Assembly: GCA_017379935.1 (NCBI GenBank)
Contig: JAFNVC010000011.1
Span: 1 to 51,302, forward strand
DNA: 51,302 nt
Source: Clostridia bacterium
Lineage (GTDB): Bacteria; Bacillota; Clostridia; Oscillospirales; Acutalibacteraceae
Reading direction: 5' to 3'
The notes under the pieces are model-generated. The model saw only the letters and a program-made list of their open reading frames with translations, was not told the DNA's origin and made no database searches. The stretch's first letter is position 1. Every line of letters starts with the position of its first letter. Positions 34,258 to 42,923 of the stretch are shown piece by piece. The position numbers and the translations under genes are program-made.

Positions 34258-35073
34258 ATGAGCGACAGCATTACTTTCTTCAATGATATATCCTACGGCA
34301 GTCACGAAAGACAGGTTGTGGATCTTTTAATTCCCGAAAAGACGGAATCCGATAGAGGCATAATTCTCTTTATTCATGGCGGAGGCTGGCACAGCGGAGA
34401 TAAGTCCGCACACAGCGATGATGCACTTCATTTCTGCAGGCTCGGCTATGTCAGTGCGACGATGAATTATCGGTTTGTTTCCGAGGCTGTCAGCGTTTTT
34501 GATGAGCTGGACGATATAACCGCTGCTCTGAAATGTCTGAAAAATAAATGCGCAGAAAAAGGGATTAAAATAAATAAGGTGTTGCTTTCGGGTGCTTCCG
34601 CGGGCGCACATCTTGCACTTATGTATGCTTATACCAGAAAAAATCAGGCACCCGTTGCTCCTGTTGCGGTCTGTGCCTACTCTTCTCCGCTGAATTGCGC
34701 GGGTACGGATTTTCTTAATGGTATTTCGGACAAGTTTGATGATTGGAAATACGATCTGCTTTCAAAATGCAGCGGCTTTAAAATAAGCAAATCGGATGCT
34801 ATGAACGAGAAGCAGCAGGATGCACTGAGAAGAATTTCACCTGAAAAATATGTCACCGCGGATTGTGTTCCGACTGCAGTTTTTCACGGCAGATATGATG
34901 ATCTGTGTCCGGTTGAGCACAGCTATTCGTTTTTGGAGCTGTTGAAGACAAACGGAGTTGAAAACGATTTTCTGCTCTACGAAAACTCGGGACACACTCT
35001 TGATAAAGATCCCGATACCGCTTTGCGCTCAAAGGAAATTATGAGAATATATGCCGAAAAATATTTAAGGTAG
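34258..35073 (+). CDS. Alpha/beta-hydrolase, acetylesterase-like
   Basis: 271 residues from ATG 34258 (GGGTGA upstream). Oxyanion motif 'LFIHGGGWHSGDKS', nucleophile elbow SGASAGAHLAL, then 'GRYDDLCPVEHS' (Asp) and NSGHTLD (His) complete the triad of the BD-FAE/esterase-lipase branch. There is no signal sequence, so it acts inside the cell, probably removing acetyl or other acyl groups from imported oligosaccharides. It is 12 bp upstream of the GH127-like gene in the same operon, which fits debranching followed by glycosidic cleavage. Confidence 0.88.
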   Translation: MSDSITFFNDISYGSHERQVVDLLIPEKTESDRGIILFIHGGGWHSGDKSAHSDDALHFCRLGYVSATMNYRFVSEAVSVFDELDDITAALKCLKNKCAEKGIKINKVLLSGASAGAHLALMYAYTRKNQAPVAPVAVCAYSSPLNCAGTDFLNGISDKFDDWKYDLLSKCSGFKISKSDAMNEKQQDALRRISPEKYVTADCVPTAVFHGRYDDLCPVEHSYSFLELLKTNGVENDFLLYENSGHTLDKDPDTALRSKEIMRIYAEKYLR

Positions 35074-35085
35074 GGGAGACAGCTT

Positions 35086-36894
35086 ATGAAAAAATGGGAT
35101 TTATATACGACAAAGGAAATCAAGCCGGAGGGTTGGCTTAAGTGTCAGCTTCAGCTTCAGGCGGACGGACTTGGCGGAAATCTTCATAAAATATGGCCCG
35201 ATATCCGTGACAGCGCATGGATAGGCGGTAGCTGTGACGGCTGGGAGCGTGTGCCTTATTGGCTTGACGGCTTTATTCCGTTGGCTTACCTTCTTGAAAA
35301 CGAAGAAATGATCGCTGATGCAAAAAAATATATAGATGCCATTATCTCAAAGCAGGAGGAGGACGGCTGGATCTGTCCCTGCACGAAGGATAAAAGGGCA
35401 AATTACGATACCTGGGCAGTTCAGCTTATTACAAAAACGCTTAAGGTGTATTATGACTGCTCGGGTGACGAAAGAATACCTGATGTTATTTACAAAGCTC
35501 TGAAAAATTACTATGAGCTTCTTAAAAACGGCGAAATCAAGCTTTTTGATTGGGGTAAGCACCGTTGGTTTGAAACGTTTATCGCTCTGAATTTTATTGA
35601 CGAGAGATATGGTGACGAATGGATAGCAGAGCTCGCATCAATTCTCCGTGAGCAGGGATTTGACTATAATAAGGCGGTCAGACGCTGGAAAACGCCTCAC
35701 AAGATATGGCGCTTTGATACCCATATCGTCAATCTTGCAATGATGCTTAAATGGGAGGCAGTTTCCTGCGGACTTCTCGGTGAGACTTATACCGATAATG
35801 CGGAAAAGCTGCGCAGTATTCTTGATGAATATAACGGCACGGTATATGCGAGCTTTACGGGCGATGAGTGTCTTTCGGGTATAAGTCCCGTTCAGGGCAC
35901 GGAGCTGTGCGCTATCGTTGAGCAGATGTATTCATATGAGCTGCTCTATGCTTACACGGGTGACAGAAAATGGGCGGAATGGCTCGAAATTCTGGCTTTC
36001 AATGCCTTGCCCGCAACGATAAGCGAGGATATGTGGACTCATCAGTACGACCAGATGAGCAATCAGATTTCCTGCGAAAAATTCAATATTATTGCTCCCT
36101 TCGGCACGAACGGCCCCGAATCGATTATGTTCGGACTCGAGCCGAATTACGGCTGCTGCACCGCGAATTTCAGTCAGGGCTTCCCGAAGCTTGCAATTTC
36201 TGCATTTATGCACAGCGGCGATACCGTCATCAATTCCGTTATGCTTCCGTCTGTACTTGATACGGACGGTATCAGCATAAGACTTGAAACTGATTATCCC
36301 TTTGTCAACAAGATGAAGTACAGTATAAAAGCTGAAAGGGATTTTACTTTTATTATCCGCATCCCGTCCTTTGCGAAAAACCTTACCGTCAACGGCGAAA
36401 AAGCCGAAGCGAAGGATATCGAGCTTAATATCACAAAGGGAACAGCTCAGCTCAGCGTTGAGTTTGAAACCTCACCGTTTTTCAAGGAAAGACCGAACGG
36501 ACTTTATACGGTTCAGAACGGCTCATTGCTGTTTTCTCTGCCGATAAGCTATGAAAAGAAAATGCACGAATATGTGCGCGACGGTGTTGAACGCAAATTC
36601 CCTTACTGTGATTACGAGCTTATTCCGACGTCGGACTGGAATTATGCATATTGCCCGGATGAGCTTTCGGTTGAGCAGGTAGCGGTCGGAGAAGTTCCGT
36701 TTTCGCAGAGCAATCCTCCCGTGAAAATCAAAGCCCTTATGCAGAAAATAAAATGGGGCACACGTTACGGCTTTAAGACAGTCTGCGCAAAGGTTCCGAA
36801 GTCGCTTGAAGCTTCTTCAGAATCCGAACAGCACGAGCTGATTCCCTACGGCTGTGCAAGGCTGAGAATGACAGAAATGCCTTTGATTAAATAA
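35086..36894 (+). CDS. GH127-like (DUF1680) glycosidase, beta-L-arabinofuranosidase-type
   Basis: 602 residues, cytoplasmic. An (alpha/alpha)6 barrel (about 20-410) with 'WLDGFIPLAYLL' and 'NYDTWAVQLI', then two beta-sandwich domains. The zinc/thiolate centre of GH127 is recognisable: Glu273-Leu-Cys275 (in GTELCAI) and Cys357-Cys358 (in PNYGCCTAN), matching the Glu-x-Cys and Cys-Cys ligands of HypBA1. It would release a terminal beta-L-arabinofuranose or a similar sugar. 13 bp after the esterase gene, with GGGGAG before the ATG. Related families (GH137/142/146) are alternatives. Confidence 0.85.
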   Translation: MKKWDLYTTKEIKPEGWLKCQLQLQADGLGGNLHKIWPDIRDSAWIGGSCDGWERVPYWLDGFIPLAYLLENEEMIADAKKYIDAIISKQEEDGWICPCTKDKRANYDTWAVQLITKTLKVYYDCSGDERIPDVIYKALKNYYELLKNGEIKLFDWGKHRWFETFIALNFIDERYGDEWIAELASILREQGFDYNKAVRRWKTPHKIWRFDTHIVNLAMMLKWEAVSCGLLGETYTDNAEKLRSILDEYNGTVYASFTGDECLSGISPVQGTELCAIVEQMYSYELLYAYTGDRKWAEWLEILAFNALPATISEDMWTHQYDQMSNQISCEKFNIIAPFGTNGPESIMFGLEPNYGCCTANFSQGFPKLAISAFMHSGDTVINSVMLPSVLDTDGISIRLETDYPFVNKMKYSIKAERDFTFIIRIPSFAKNLTVNGEKAEAKDIELNITKGTAQLSVEFETSPFFKERPNGLYTVQNGSLLFSLPISYEKKMHEYVRDGVERKFPYCDYELIPTSDWNYAYCPDELSVEQVAVGEVPFSQSNPPVKIKALMQKIKWGTRYGFKTVCAKVPKSLEASSESEQHELIPYGCARLRMTEMPLIK

Positions 36895-36897
36895 CAC

Positions 36898-36926
36898 TTG
36901 ATTTTTGAATATTTAAATGCTAGAAT
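36898..36926 (+). promoter_or_regulatory. Promoter of the glycerophosphodiesterase gene
   Basis: TTGATT (36898-36903), 17-bp spacer ending ATGC, TAGAAT (36921-36926). Confidence 0.7.
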
Positions 36927-36957
36927 ACTTCCAATATAGAAAAAACGGAGGTATATT

Positions 36958-37974
36958 ATGATTGCAAAGCTTCTGACAATCTATTATCTTGTTATCAAAA
37001 GAGTTGTTCTGTTTGTTTTTGCGGCGCTTATGTGTATCAGCTCCTTCAACCCGCCCGCACCTCAGACACCGCAGTTTAAAAACGAAAATACGGGCAACTA
37101 TTTCCTGCCCGATTACGGCGAAACGCTCGTTTCATCTCACAGAAGCGGCAAGGGTGCCGCACCCGAAAACACGTTGAAGGCAGTTAAATCAAATCTCATT
37201 TATTCTGAGGATGACTCCGCTATAATTGAGATGGACGTTCAGCTGACAAAGGACGGCGTGGTAGTGCTATATCACAGCCTTTTCCTCGATGAGCTCAGCG
37301 ACAGCGCAGAATACTTCGGTAAAGAGAATACGGCAGTTTTTATGAAAACCTACGATGAGCTGCGCAACCTCAATATGGGTGAGCATTTCAAGTCAGGCGA
37401 CAGCTATCCCTACCGAGGCCTCAGGGGAGAGGAGATTCCCGACGATATCCGCATTACGGCACTTGAGGATGTTTTTGCCTGTGTCGAGGGTGAGGCTCCG
37501 GGAAAATACAGATACATAATCGAGGTTAAATATCCGCATCCGTGGGCACCGAAGATTGTTGACGGAATCTATGAGCTTATGACGGAATACGGACTTTCCG
37601 ACCGCGTGATCGTCGCAAGCTTCTGGCCTGACGTTTCGGCTTATATTGACAGTAAATACGAGGGTGAGATGAACAGATCGGCAAACCCGTTCGAAATTGT
37701 TGATCTTTACGGCTCGTTCACAAGAAATGAGGACCTTAGCGAGGCTGATATCAAATACACAGCCCTGCAGATTCCTTACTACTGGGATGACGGAATCCTT
37801 CTTATTGCCAACCTCGGCAGAACGGACTTTATCGATTACGCTCACAAGTACGGTATTTCGATGCAGTACTGGACGGTCAATAACGCCGATGATGCAAGAT
37901 ACCTCGCTGAGGCAGGCGCTGATCTTCTTATGACAGACTATCCCGAACGCATCCGCGACGCGCTCGCAGATTGA
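36958..37974 (+). CDS. Exported glycerophosphodiester phosphodiesterase (GDPD)
   Basis: 338 residues. A long N-terminal hydrophobic segment (residues 12-30) precedes a GDPD TIM barrel. Catalytic and metal residues are visible: HRSGKGAAPENT (His61, Glu70), 'EMDVQLTKDG' (Glu91, Asp93) and LYHS (His106). The end 'YWTVNNADDARYLAEAGAD' with MTDYP is typical. The Arg after His61 is kept, but the usual HRG is HRSG. It would cleave glycerophosphodiesters (deacylated lipids, teichoic-acid pieces) outside the membrane. CGGAGG precedes the ATG. Monocistronic. Confidence 0.93.
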   Translation: MIAKLLTIYYLVIKRVVLFVFAALMCISSFNPPAPQTPQFKNENTGNYFLPDYGETLVSSHRSGKGAAPENTLKAVKSNLIYSEDDSAIIEMDVQLTKDGVVVLYHSLFLDELSDSAEYFGKENTAVFMKTYDELRNLNMGEHFKSGDSYPYRGLRGEEIPDDIRITALEDVFACVEGEAPGKYRYIIEVKYPHPWAPKIVDGIYELMTEYGLSDRVIVASFWPDVSAYIDSKYEGEMNRSANPFEIVDLYGSFTRNEDLSEADIKYTALQIPYYWDDGILLIANLGRTDFIDYAHKYGISMQYWTVNNADDARYLAEAGADLLMTDYPERIRDALAD

Positions 37975-37982
37975 TAAAAATT

Positions 37983-38012
37983 AAACCGTGTAGTCATCCG
38001 ACTGCACGGTTT
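37983..38012. terminator. Bidirectional terminator after the GDPD gene
   Basis: AAACCGTGTAGTC (37983-37995) pairs with GACTGCACGGTTT (38000-38012), one wobble pair, followed by TT-rich sequence. Confidence 0.88.
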
Positions 38013-38024
38013 TTCTTCTGTATC

Positions 38025-38963
38025 TTATTCTGTGCCAATAATGATTTCTCTGTCAAATTTACCGACGAATACATTGTTTTTTGATGATATCACGGAGGGA
38101 TCAGTGTTCTCTGAAATTATTCCGAAGCAGGGCGAATCGGTATCCTCGGGTGCGAGGAAGACGTTGTTTTTTACGGTGATATTGTACACCATCGGTCTGA
38201 ATATGATATAGCCTCTGCTTTTGCCTTCTCTGCCCGAGGGGCCGTCAAAAATATTGTTTTCAATGAGTATGCCGTTGTGGTCGGTATCTCCGTGGTGTCC
38301 GATGGCAGGAAAACCGTCGCATTTGAAAATATTGTCTCTGATGGTAATGTTACGGCAGACAGTATCGTCGTTACAGAAATCAATAAGTTTTCCGTCACAG
38401 TCGTAAACGGGACCGTAAGAGCCGTAGCGGGATAAGTCGAGCTGAATCTGTTCGTTGAGCAGACCCTCGTGCTTATAGGTGTATGAAGGTCCGTCAAAAA
38501 TGCAGTTACGGATGGTTGCGTTCTGTGTTCCGTTGATTTCTATGCAATGCCAGTGCGCGCAATGCACAAAACGGCAGTTTTCGATTGTGATGTTACTGCA
38601 ATGCACGGTGTTGACGAGAGTTGTCCTTTCGTTAAGATTTTCATTACCGTCAAAGATACCGCCCGAAATCACAACATCGTGTGTACCGCTGTATCCGCTC
38701 CATTCGGGCTCGGAATAGGAGGCGAGAAGGTATCGCGTAACCGGCTCACTCTTATCGCTTCTGAGCATAACGGCTTTGTCCGAGAATTTAAGCGTCTGAT
38801 TCGAATAGAAAATCAGTGCACCCGAAAGAAGATATGTTCCGTCGGGGAAATATACCGTTCCGCCGTCTTTAACCTCATCGATACAGGCCTGCAGGGCTTT
38901 TGTGTCATCGTGAATACCGTCTGCATATACACCCTTGTCCCGTAATACATTAACAAAATTCAT
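38025..38963 (-). CDS. Cytosolic right-handed beta-helix protein (pectate-lyase_3/GH28-related)
   Basis: 312 residues without signal sequence. Opens with 'LRDKGVYADGIHDDTKALQA' and GGTVYFPDGTYLLSG, the standard start of the Pectate_lyase_3 fold. Regular rungs follow: NITIENCRF, ATIRNCIFDG, ITIRDNIF, ILIENNIFDG and ITVKNNVF. Its lack of export distinguishes it from the two exported beta-helix proteins here. It could hydrolyse or eliminate an imported oligouronide, or be an isomerase-type helix. Second gene of a minus operon after an alkaline-phosphatase-superfamily gene; AGAGGTAA precedes the ATG. Confidence 0.82.
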   Translation of the reverse strand: MNFVNVLRDKGVYADGIHDDTKALQACIDEVKDGGTVYFPDGTYLLSGALIFYSNQTLKFSDKAVMLRSDKSEPVTRYLLASYSEPEWSGYSGTHDVVISGGIFDGNENLNERTTLVNTVHCSNITIENCRFVHCAHWHCIEINGTQNATIRNCIFDGPSYTYKHEGLLNEQIQLDLSRYGSYGPVYDCDGKLIDFCNDDTVCRNITIRDNIFKCDGFPAIGHHGDTDHNGILIENNIFDGPSGREGKSRGYIIFRPMVYNITVKNNVFLAPEDTDSPCFGIISENTDPSVISSKNNVFVGKFDREIIIGTE

Positions 38964-38987
38964 ACAAGTTACCTCTAAATAGCAAAA

Positions 38988-39905
38988 TTAAATCAATTCT
39001 GATGTGTGTGCAATTCTGGAAATTCTCGGCTCTGCTCCCGTGAGATGCGAGATGTCGCGGTAAGCGGGAAGAGTGCCGTCATCAAAAATTCCTTCGGGAA
39101 TCTGCGAGGTCCAGCCGTTTTCATCGAATTCGGGAGCTTCGATACCGAAGGCATAAAGCACGATTGCAGCAAGGTCGCGGATGTTCATTGCATCAATTTC
39201 TGCGTTTCGTATGCTCTTGCCCGTTACTGCAAAAGTGACGTATTTTTCCTCGTCGGTCCATCCGCCGTGGCTTCCTCCGCCGTCAGCGGGGTTCGTACCG
39301 CCGTGATCAGCGATAACGATGAACAGCGTTTCATCAATAATACCTGCATCCTCTGATGCGCGGTGAATATCAGCTATCAGGGAGTCGACCTCGTGCAGAC
39401 GCTTTAAATGCTCGTTAGTTCCGTAGCCGTGCTTGTGTCCCGCGCCGTCAACACTGTCAAATTGTATGAACAGGAAATCGGGCTTTTTTTCACGGATATA
39501 ATCACAGATGATCGGTGTCAGCTCGTCATCTCTTGCCGTGTCGTGTGAAACACCGATGTTGTTTTCAACAATACCGTATGTAATCGGATCCCAGTCACAG
39601 TAAGAGCCGAGCTCAGCCTCAGGATAAGCCTCCCTTATCCTTCGGAAGAGAGACGGAAACTGTGAATCTTCAGGGTAGGGTGTTGATGAAACAAGCCCGT
39701 TCGTCAGCTTATGCACCTCGGGTCCGACACCGAGGAGCATCGAGCCCCAGCATTCCGCGCTGATGGTGGGATTAGATGCAAGAGCACTGTAGGTGACAGC
39801 ACCGTTTTTGAATATACTGTCAAATTCAGGTGTGTCCGCTGACTGAAAAAATGCGCCTGCGCCGTCGATTCCTGCTACGATAACGTGTGAGTATTTTCTT
39901 TCCAT
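38988..39905 (-). CDS. Alkaline phosphatase superfamily phosphodiesterase/phosphatase
   Basis: 305 residues, cytoplasmic by lack of signal. First metal Asp in VAGIDGAGA (Asp14), nucleophile Thr in 'SNPTISAECWGSML', then DSVDGAGHKHG and 'ADHGGTNPADGGGSHGGW' for the remaining Asp/His ligands. This is the nucleotide pyrophosphatase/phosphodiesterase and phosphoglycerate-mutase-like layout. It would cleave a phosphodiester or phosphomonoester. Paired in an operon with a cytosolic beta-helix protein, so the substrate may be a phosphorylated oligosaccharide (inference). Confidence 0.88.
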   Translation of the reverse strand: MERKYSHVIVAGIDGAGAFFQSADTPEFDSIFKNGAVTYSALASNPTISAECWGSMLLGVGPEVHKLTNGLVSSTPYPEDSQFPSLFRRIREAYPEAELGSYCDWDPITYGIVENNIGVSHDTARDDELTPIICDYIREKKPDFLFIQFDSVDGAGHKHGYGTNEHLKRLHEVDSLIADIHRASEDAGIIDETLFIVIADHGGTNPADGGGSHGGWTDEEKYVTFAVTGKSIRNAEIDAMNIRDLAAIVLYAFGIEAPEFDENGWTSQIPEGIFDDGTLPAYRDISHLTGAEPRISRIAHTSELI

Positions 39906-39935
39906 TCTGATTCTCCCGGATGATTATTTGTTACT

Positions 39936-39964
39936 ATTATAGTACTATAAGTTGCACAATACAA
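39936..39964 (-). promoter_or_regulatory. Promoter of the phosphodiesterase/beta-helix operon, with overlapping palindrome
   Basis: On the minus strand TTGTAT (39964-39959), 17-bp spacer, TATAAT (39941-39936). A contiguous palindrome TATAGTACTATA (39938-39949) overlaps the -10 box. Confidence 0.7.
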
Positions 39965-40067
39965 TATTATAGCGAGGAAACTTTTTGTTTATTTTTACTT
40001 TTTGAAATGGTATTTTTGTAAAAAGTGACAAAAAATCAACGCTTTAGTGATTTCAAGCGAAAAACAA

Positions 40068-40096
40068 TTGAAGTCGATAGAAATATATGTTATATT
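40068..40096 (+). promoter_or_regulatory. Promoter of the symporter operon starting at 40146
   Basis: TTGAAG (40068-40073), 17-bp spacer, TATATT (40091-40096). Confidence 0.75.
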
Positions 40097-40145
40097 TAGA
40101 ATAATATTGTGTCCGGTTTTGTTATCGGCAACAGGAGATGATTTG

Positions 40146-41663
40146 ATGAAGAAAAATAATTCTCTCACCAAAGCACCGGCAAATGCTTTGTCCCCGGAGC
40201 TCGGTAAGAACATCACAACGTTTGAATACGTCTGCCTTATGCTTGCGCGTATCGGCGGTATGTTCGGAACCACACTTACAGGAACACTTGCTACTGCATT
40301 CCTGCACGAGCTTTATTATGGTCCTGTAGGCGTTAATTCAAATGATATTGCAAGTATTCTTGCAGTTCAGACTACACTTACAACCGTTCTCGGTATCGTT
40401 GTCGGACTTGTTTCGGCTACCGTTGTTCAGAAGTGGAAAACTCGTTGGGGCAGATACCGTCAGTGGTATATCATCTGCCTGATTCCTATTTTCCTTCTTA
40501 CGGTATTCTATTTCTATGTTCCCGAAGGCTGGACTGTTCAGCAGATGACAATCTTCCGTTACGGTATTGCCTGCTGTCAGACAGTATTCAATGCATTTAA
40601 CAATCTCGGTCAGAACGTGGCTCAGGTTATTTCTCCCAATCCCAAGGAGAAGAAAACAGTTGCTACAATCTGGCAGCTTTCCTATTACATCGGTTACGGC
40701 GGAGCTTATATTGCAACCTTCATCTACGGTGAAATCAGCGACAATAAGAATCAGATGTATATGACACTCGGTATTGTTGCCGGTGCAGTTACATTGTTAG
40801 GTAATCTTATGTGCGGTCTTTTCTGTAAGGAAAGAATCGAGCTTCCGAAGAAAGAAAAGGTCAAGATTTCAAAGACTCTTTTCAGCCTCTTCAAATACAA
40901 AAACTACCGTGCTTATCAGTATATGGCGTGGGTTAACAACCTTGCTGTACTCGGTAAGATGTCTACATTACTTGCAGCTATTACTGTCGGATCTTCAAAG
41001 AACCTTCTTCTCACGCTTCCGACCGCTGTCGGTACGGTTGTCGGCAACCTTATAACAACGAAGCTTTCGAAAAAATATGAGCCGACAAAGCTTCTTAAAT
41101 TCTGCGGACCGTATTCACTCATTTCTGCAGGAATACTTTTTGCAATCTGCTTTGTTGAAGCTAAGATGGGACTTATGTTCTTCTCAGGCTGGAACAGTAT
41201 TTTCTTCTATGTATTCTACTTCCTCTTCGGTGTAGGTATCGGTGTTCAGGAGCTTTCAAAATCTCATTTTGATGTTGAATATTACGACTATCTTGAGTGG
41301 CAGACTGGTGACCGTATCGAAGCTATCCAGGGCGTTGTTCCCGGTTGGATCAATACTGCAATCAACTATGCAAGAGAATTGCTTATCCCGTTTATGATCG
41401 CATGGGTAGGCTATGAGTCATCAAGCCAGGGTAACCTCGTTGAGACAATGCAGGCAAAGCCCGATTATATGAATACCTGCCTGTGGATTCTCGGCTTCCT
41501 TCTCTTCGGCTACACTCTCAGCAACCTTCTCAAGGCTATAATCCTCAAGACAATGTATAATGTTGAGGGCGAGACCAAGGAGAAGATGTATAAGGATCTT
41601 GAAAAAATGCGTGAAGAGCGTCGCAAGGAAAACGAAAGAATTGAAGCGGAAAGCAAAATTTAA
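40146..41663 (+). CDS. GPH-family (MFS) sugar:cation symporter
   Basis: 505 residues from ATG 40146 (AGGAG 8 bases upstream; an in-frame extension to 40047 would run over the promoter). About twelve membrane segments. GPH features are 'YVCLMLARIGGMFGTTLTG' in helix 1, the 'VVQKWKTRWGRYRQW' loop after helix 2, and a long charged C-terminal helix (EGETKEKMYKDLEKMREERR). First of an apparent four-gene run with an OPA-type transporter (33 bp), phosphoesterase and GH78-like gene. It probably imports a rhamnose-containing oligosaccharide for the GH78-like enzyme (inference). Confidence 0.88.
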   Translation: MKKNNSLTKAPANALSPELGKNITTFEYVCLMLARIGGMFGTTLTGTLATAFLHELYYGPVGVNSNDIASILAVQTTLTTVLGIVVGLVSATVVQKWKTRWGRYRQWYIICLIPIFLLTVFYFYVPEGWTVQQMTIFRYGIACCQTVFNAFNNLGQNVAQVISPNPKEKKTVATIWQLSYYIGYGGAYIATFIYGEISDNKNQMYMTLGIVAGAVTLLGNLMCGLFCKERIELPKKEKVKISKTLFSLFKYKNYRAYQYMAWVNNLAVLGKMSTLLAAITVGSSKNLLLTLPTAVGTVVGNLITTKLSKKYEPTKLLKFCGPYSLISAGILFAICFVEAKMGLMFFSGWNSIFFYVFYFLFGVGIGVQELSKSHFDVEYYDYLEWQTGDRIEAIQGVVPGWINTAINYARELLIPFMIAWVGYESSSQGNLVETMQAKPDYMNTCLWILGFLLFGYTLSNLLKAIILKTMYNVEGETKEKMYKDLEKMREERRKENERIEAESKI

Positions 41664-41696
41664 GTTGGTTTAAGATAAACAGAAAGAAAGTATAAA

Positions 41697-42917
41697 ATGC
41701 ACAGTTCCTTAAGTAATAAAAAATCCAATTTTCTTATATTTCTATGCTGGGCGGCGTATACTGCGGCTTATGTGGCAAGGCTTAATTACAACGCCTCTAT
41801 GGTCGAGATACTCTCCCAGCTCGGCACAACAAAGGAAGCAGCAGGAGCGGTCAGCTCCTTCTTCTTCTTTGCTTACGGTGCGGGACAGCTTGTAAACGGT
41901 CTTCTTTCAAAAAGATATAATACGAAATATTCCGTGGCTCTCGCACTTGCGGCATCATGCATCATCAACCTGTCAATGACCTTCTGCGACGGTGTTGATG
42001 CGATGAAATACCTCTGGTTCTTCAACGGCGTGTTCCAGTCTGTACTCTGGTCATCGCTTATCAAAACCTTGTCCGACAATCTTGCGGACAACAAGCTTTC
42101 AAAAGCCGTAATGGTTATGAGTACGACCGTCGCATCGGGTACATTTACCGCTTATGGACTCGCGGCCCTTTTCTCTGCTCTTAAGATGAACTGGACGAGT
42201 ATTTTTTATATTGGGTCGGCCGTTGTAGGCGTTGTAGCTGTACTTTGGTTTGTCGGAATGAGTACTGTTCAGAAGGGTAAGCAGGAAGTCCGGACCGAAG
42301 AAAAGAAAGCGGGTAACAGGCTCAGCCTTACACCCGTTTTCATTGTTGCCGTTGTTGTTATCCTTATTTCTGCGGTGACCAACGGCTTCATCAAGGATGG
42401 TATTACAACATGGGTGCCGTCAATTCTCAAGGAGGAATTCGGCGTTCCGTCATCGCTTTCGATTATCGTAACGCTTCTTCTTCCCGTGCTGTCGATTTTC
42501 GGAGCGTCTCTTGTAAAGACACTTCACAAAAAGCAGAAGAATGAAAATGTCCTTAACGGCATTTTCTATTTTGCTGCGATGCTGCTGTCGGGTATGATTA
42601 TTGTTACGCTTAATCTCAAGTCAGTTCCGCTGACACTTGCACTGTTCGGCTCGATTGCCTGCCTTATGGCTGCAGTCAATAATGTCATCACAAGTGTTGT
42701 ACCGCTTTATTCGAGAGATAAAATCGACTCGGGACTCTCGGCGGGCCTGCTTAATACCTTCTGTTATGTCGGCAGTACGCTGAGTACATCTCTGCTCGGT
42801 AAAATTGCGGACACAAGAGGCTGGAATGATGTGTTTATCTGTATATTTATATTTACTGTAACTGCATTTGCGGTCTGTGCTGCTTCAGCATTTATCACAC
42901 GTAAAAAGAAAGGTTAA
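41697..42917 (+). CDS. MFS transporter, OPA-like (organophosphate/sugar-phosphate antiporter type)
   Basis: 406 residues, about twelve membrane segments. 'YTAAYVARLNYNASMVEIL' near helix 1 resembles the 'YxxRxNxS' region of UhpT/GlpT relatives. 'FFFAYGAGQLVNGLLSKRYN' after helix 2 is likewise typical of OPA members. It might exchange a phosphorylated compound for phosphate. It lies between a GPH symporter and a phosphoesterase gene (6 bp apart), consistent with phosphate-ester handling. Start context AGAAAGAAAG is weak. Confidence 0.8.
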   Translation: MHSSLSNKKSNFLIFLCWAAYTAAYVARLNYNASMVEILSQLGTTKEAAGAVSSFFFFAYGAGQLVNGLLSKRYNTKYSVALALAASCIINLSMTFCDGVDAMKYLWFFNGVFQSVLWSSLIKTLSDNLADNKLSKAVMVMSTTVASGTFTAYGLAALFSALKMNWTSIFYIGSAVVGVVAVLWFVGMSTVQKGKQEVRTEEKKAGNRLSLTPVFIVAVVVILISAVTNGFIKDGITTWVPSILKEEFGVPSSLSIIVTLLLPVLSIFGASLVKTLHKKQKNENVLNGIFYFAAMLLSGMIIVTLNLKSVPLTLALFGSIACLMAAVNNVITSVVPLYSRDKIDSGLSAGLLNTFCYVGSTLSTSLLGKIADTRGWNDVFICIFIFTVTAFAVCAASAFITRKKKG

Positions 42918-42923
42918 TTTCCT

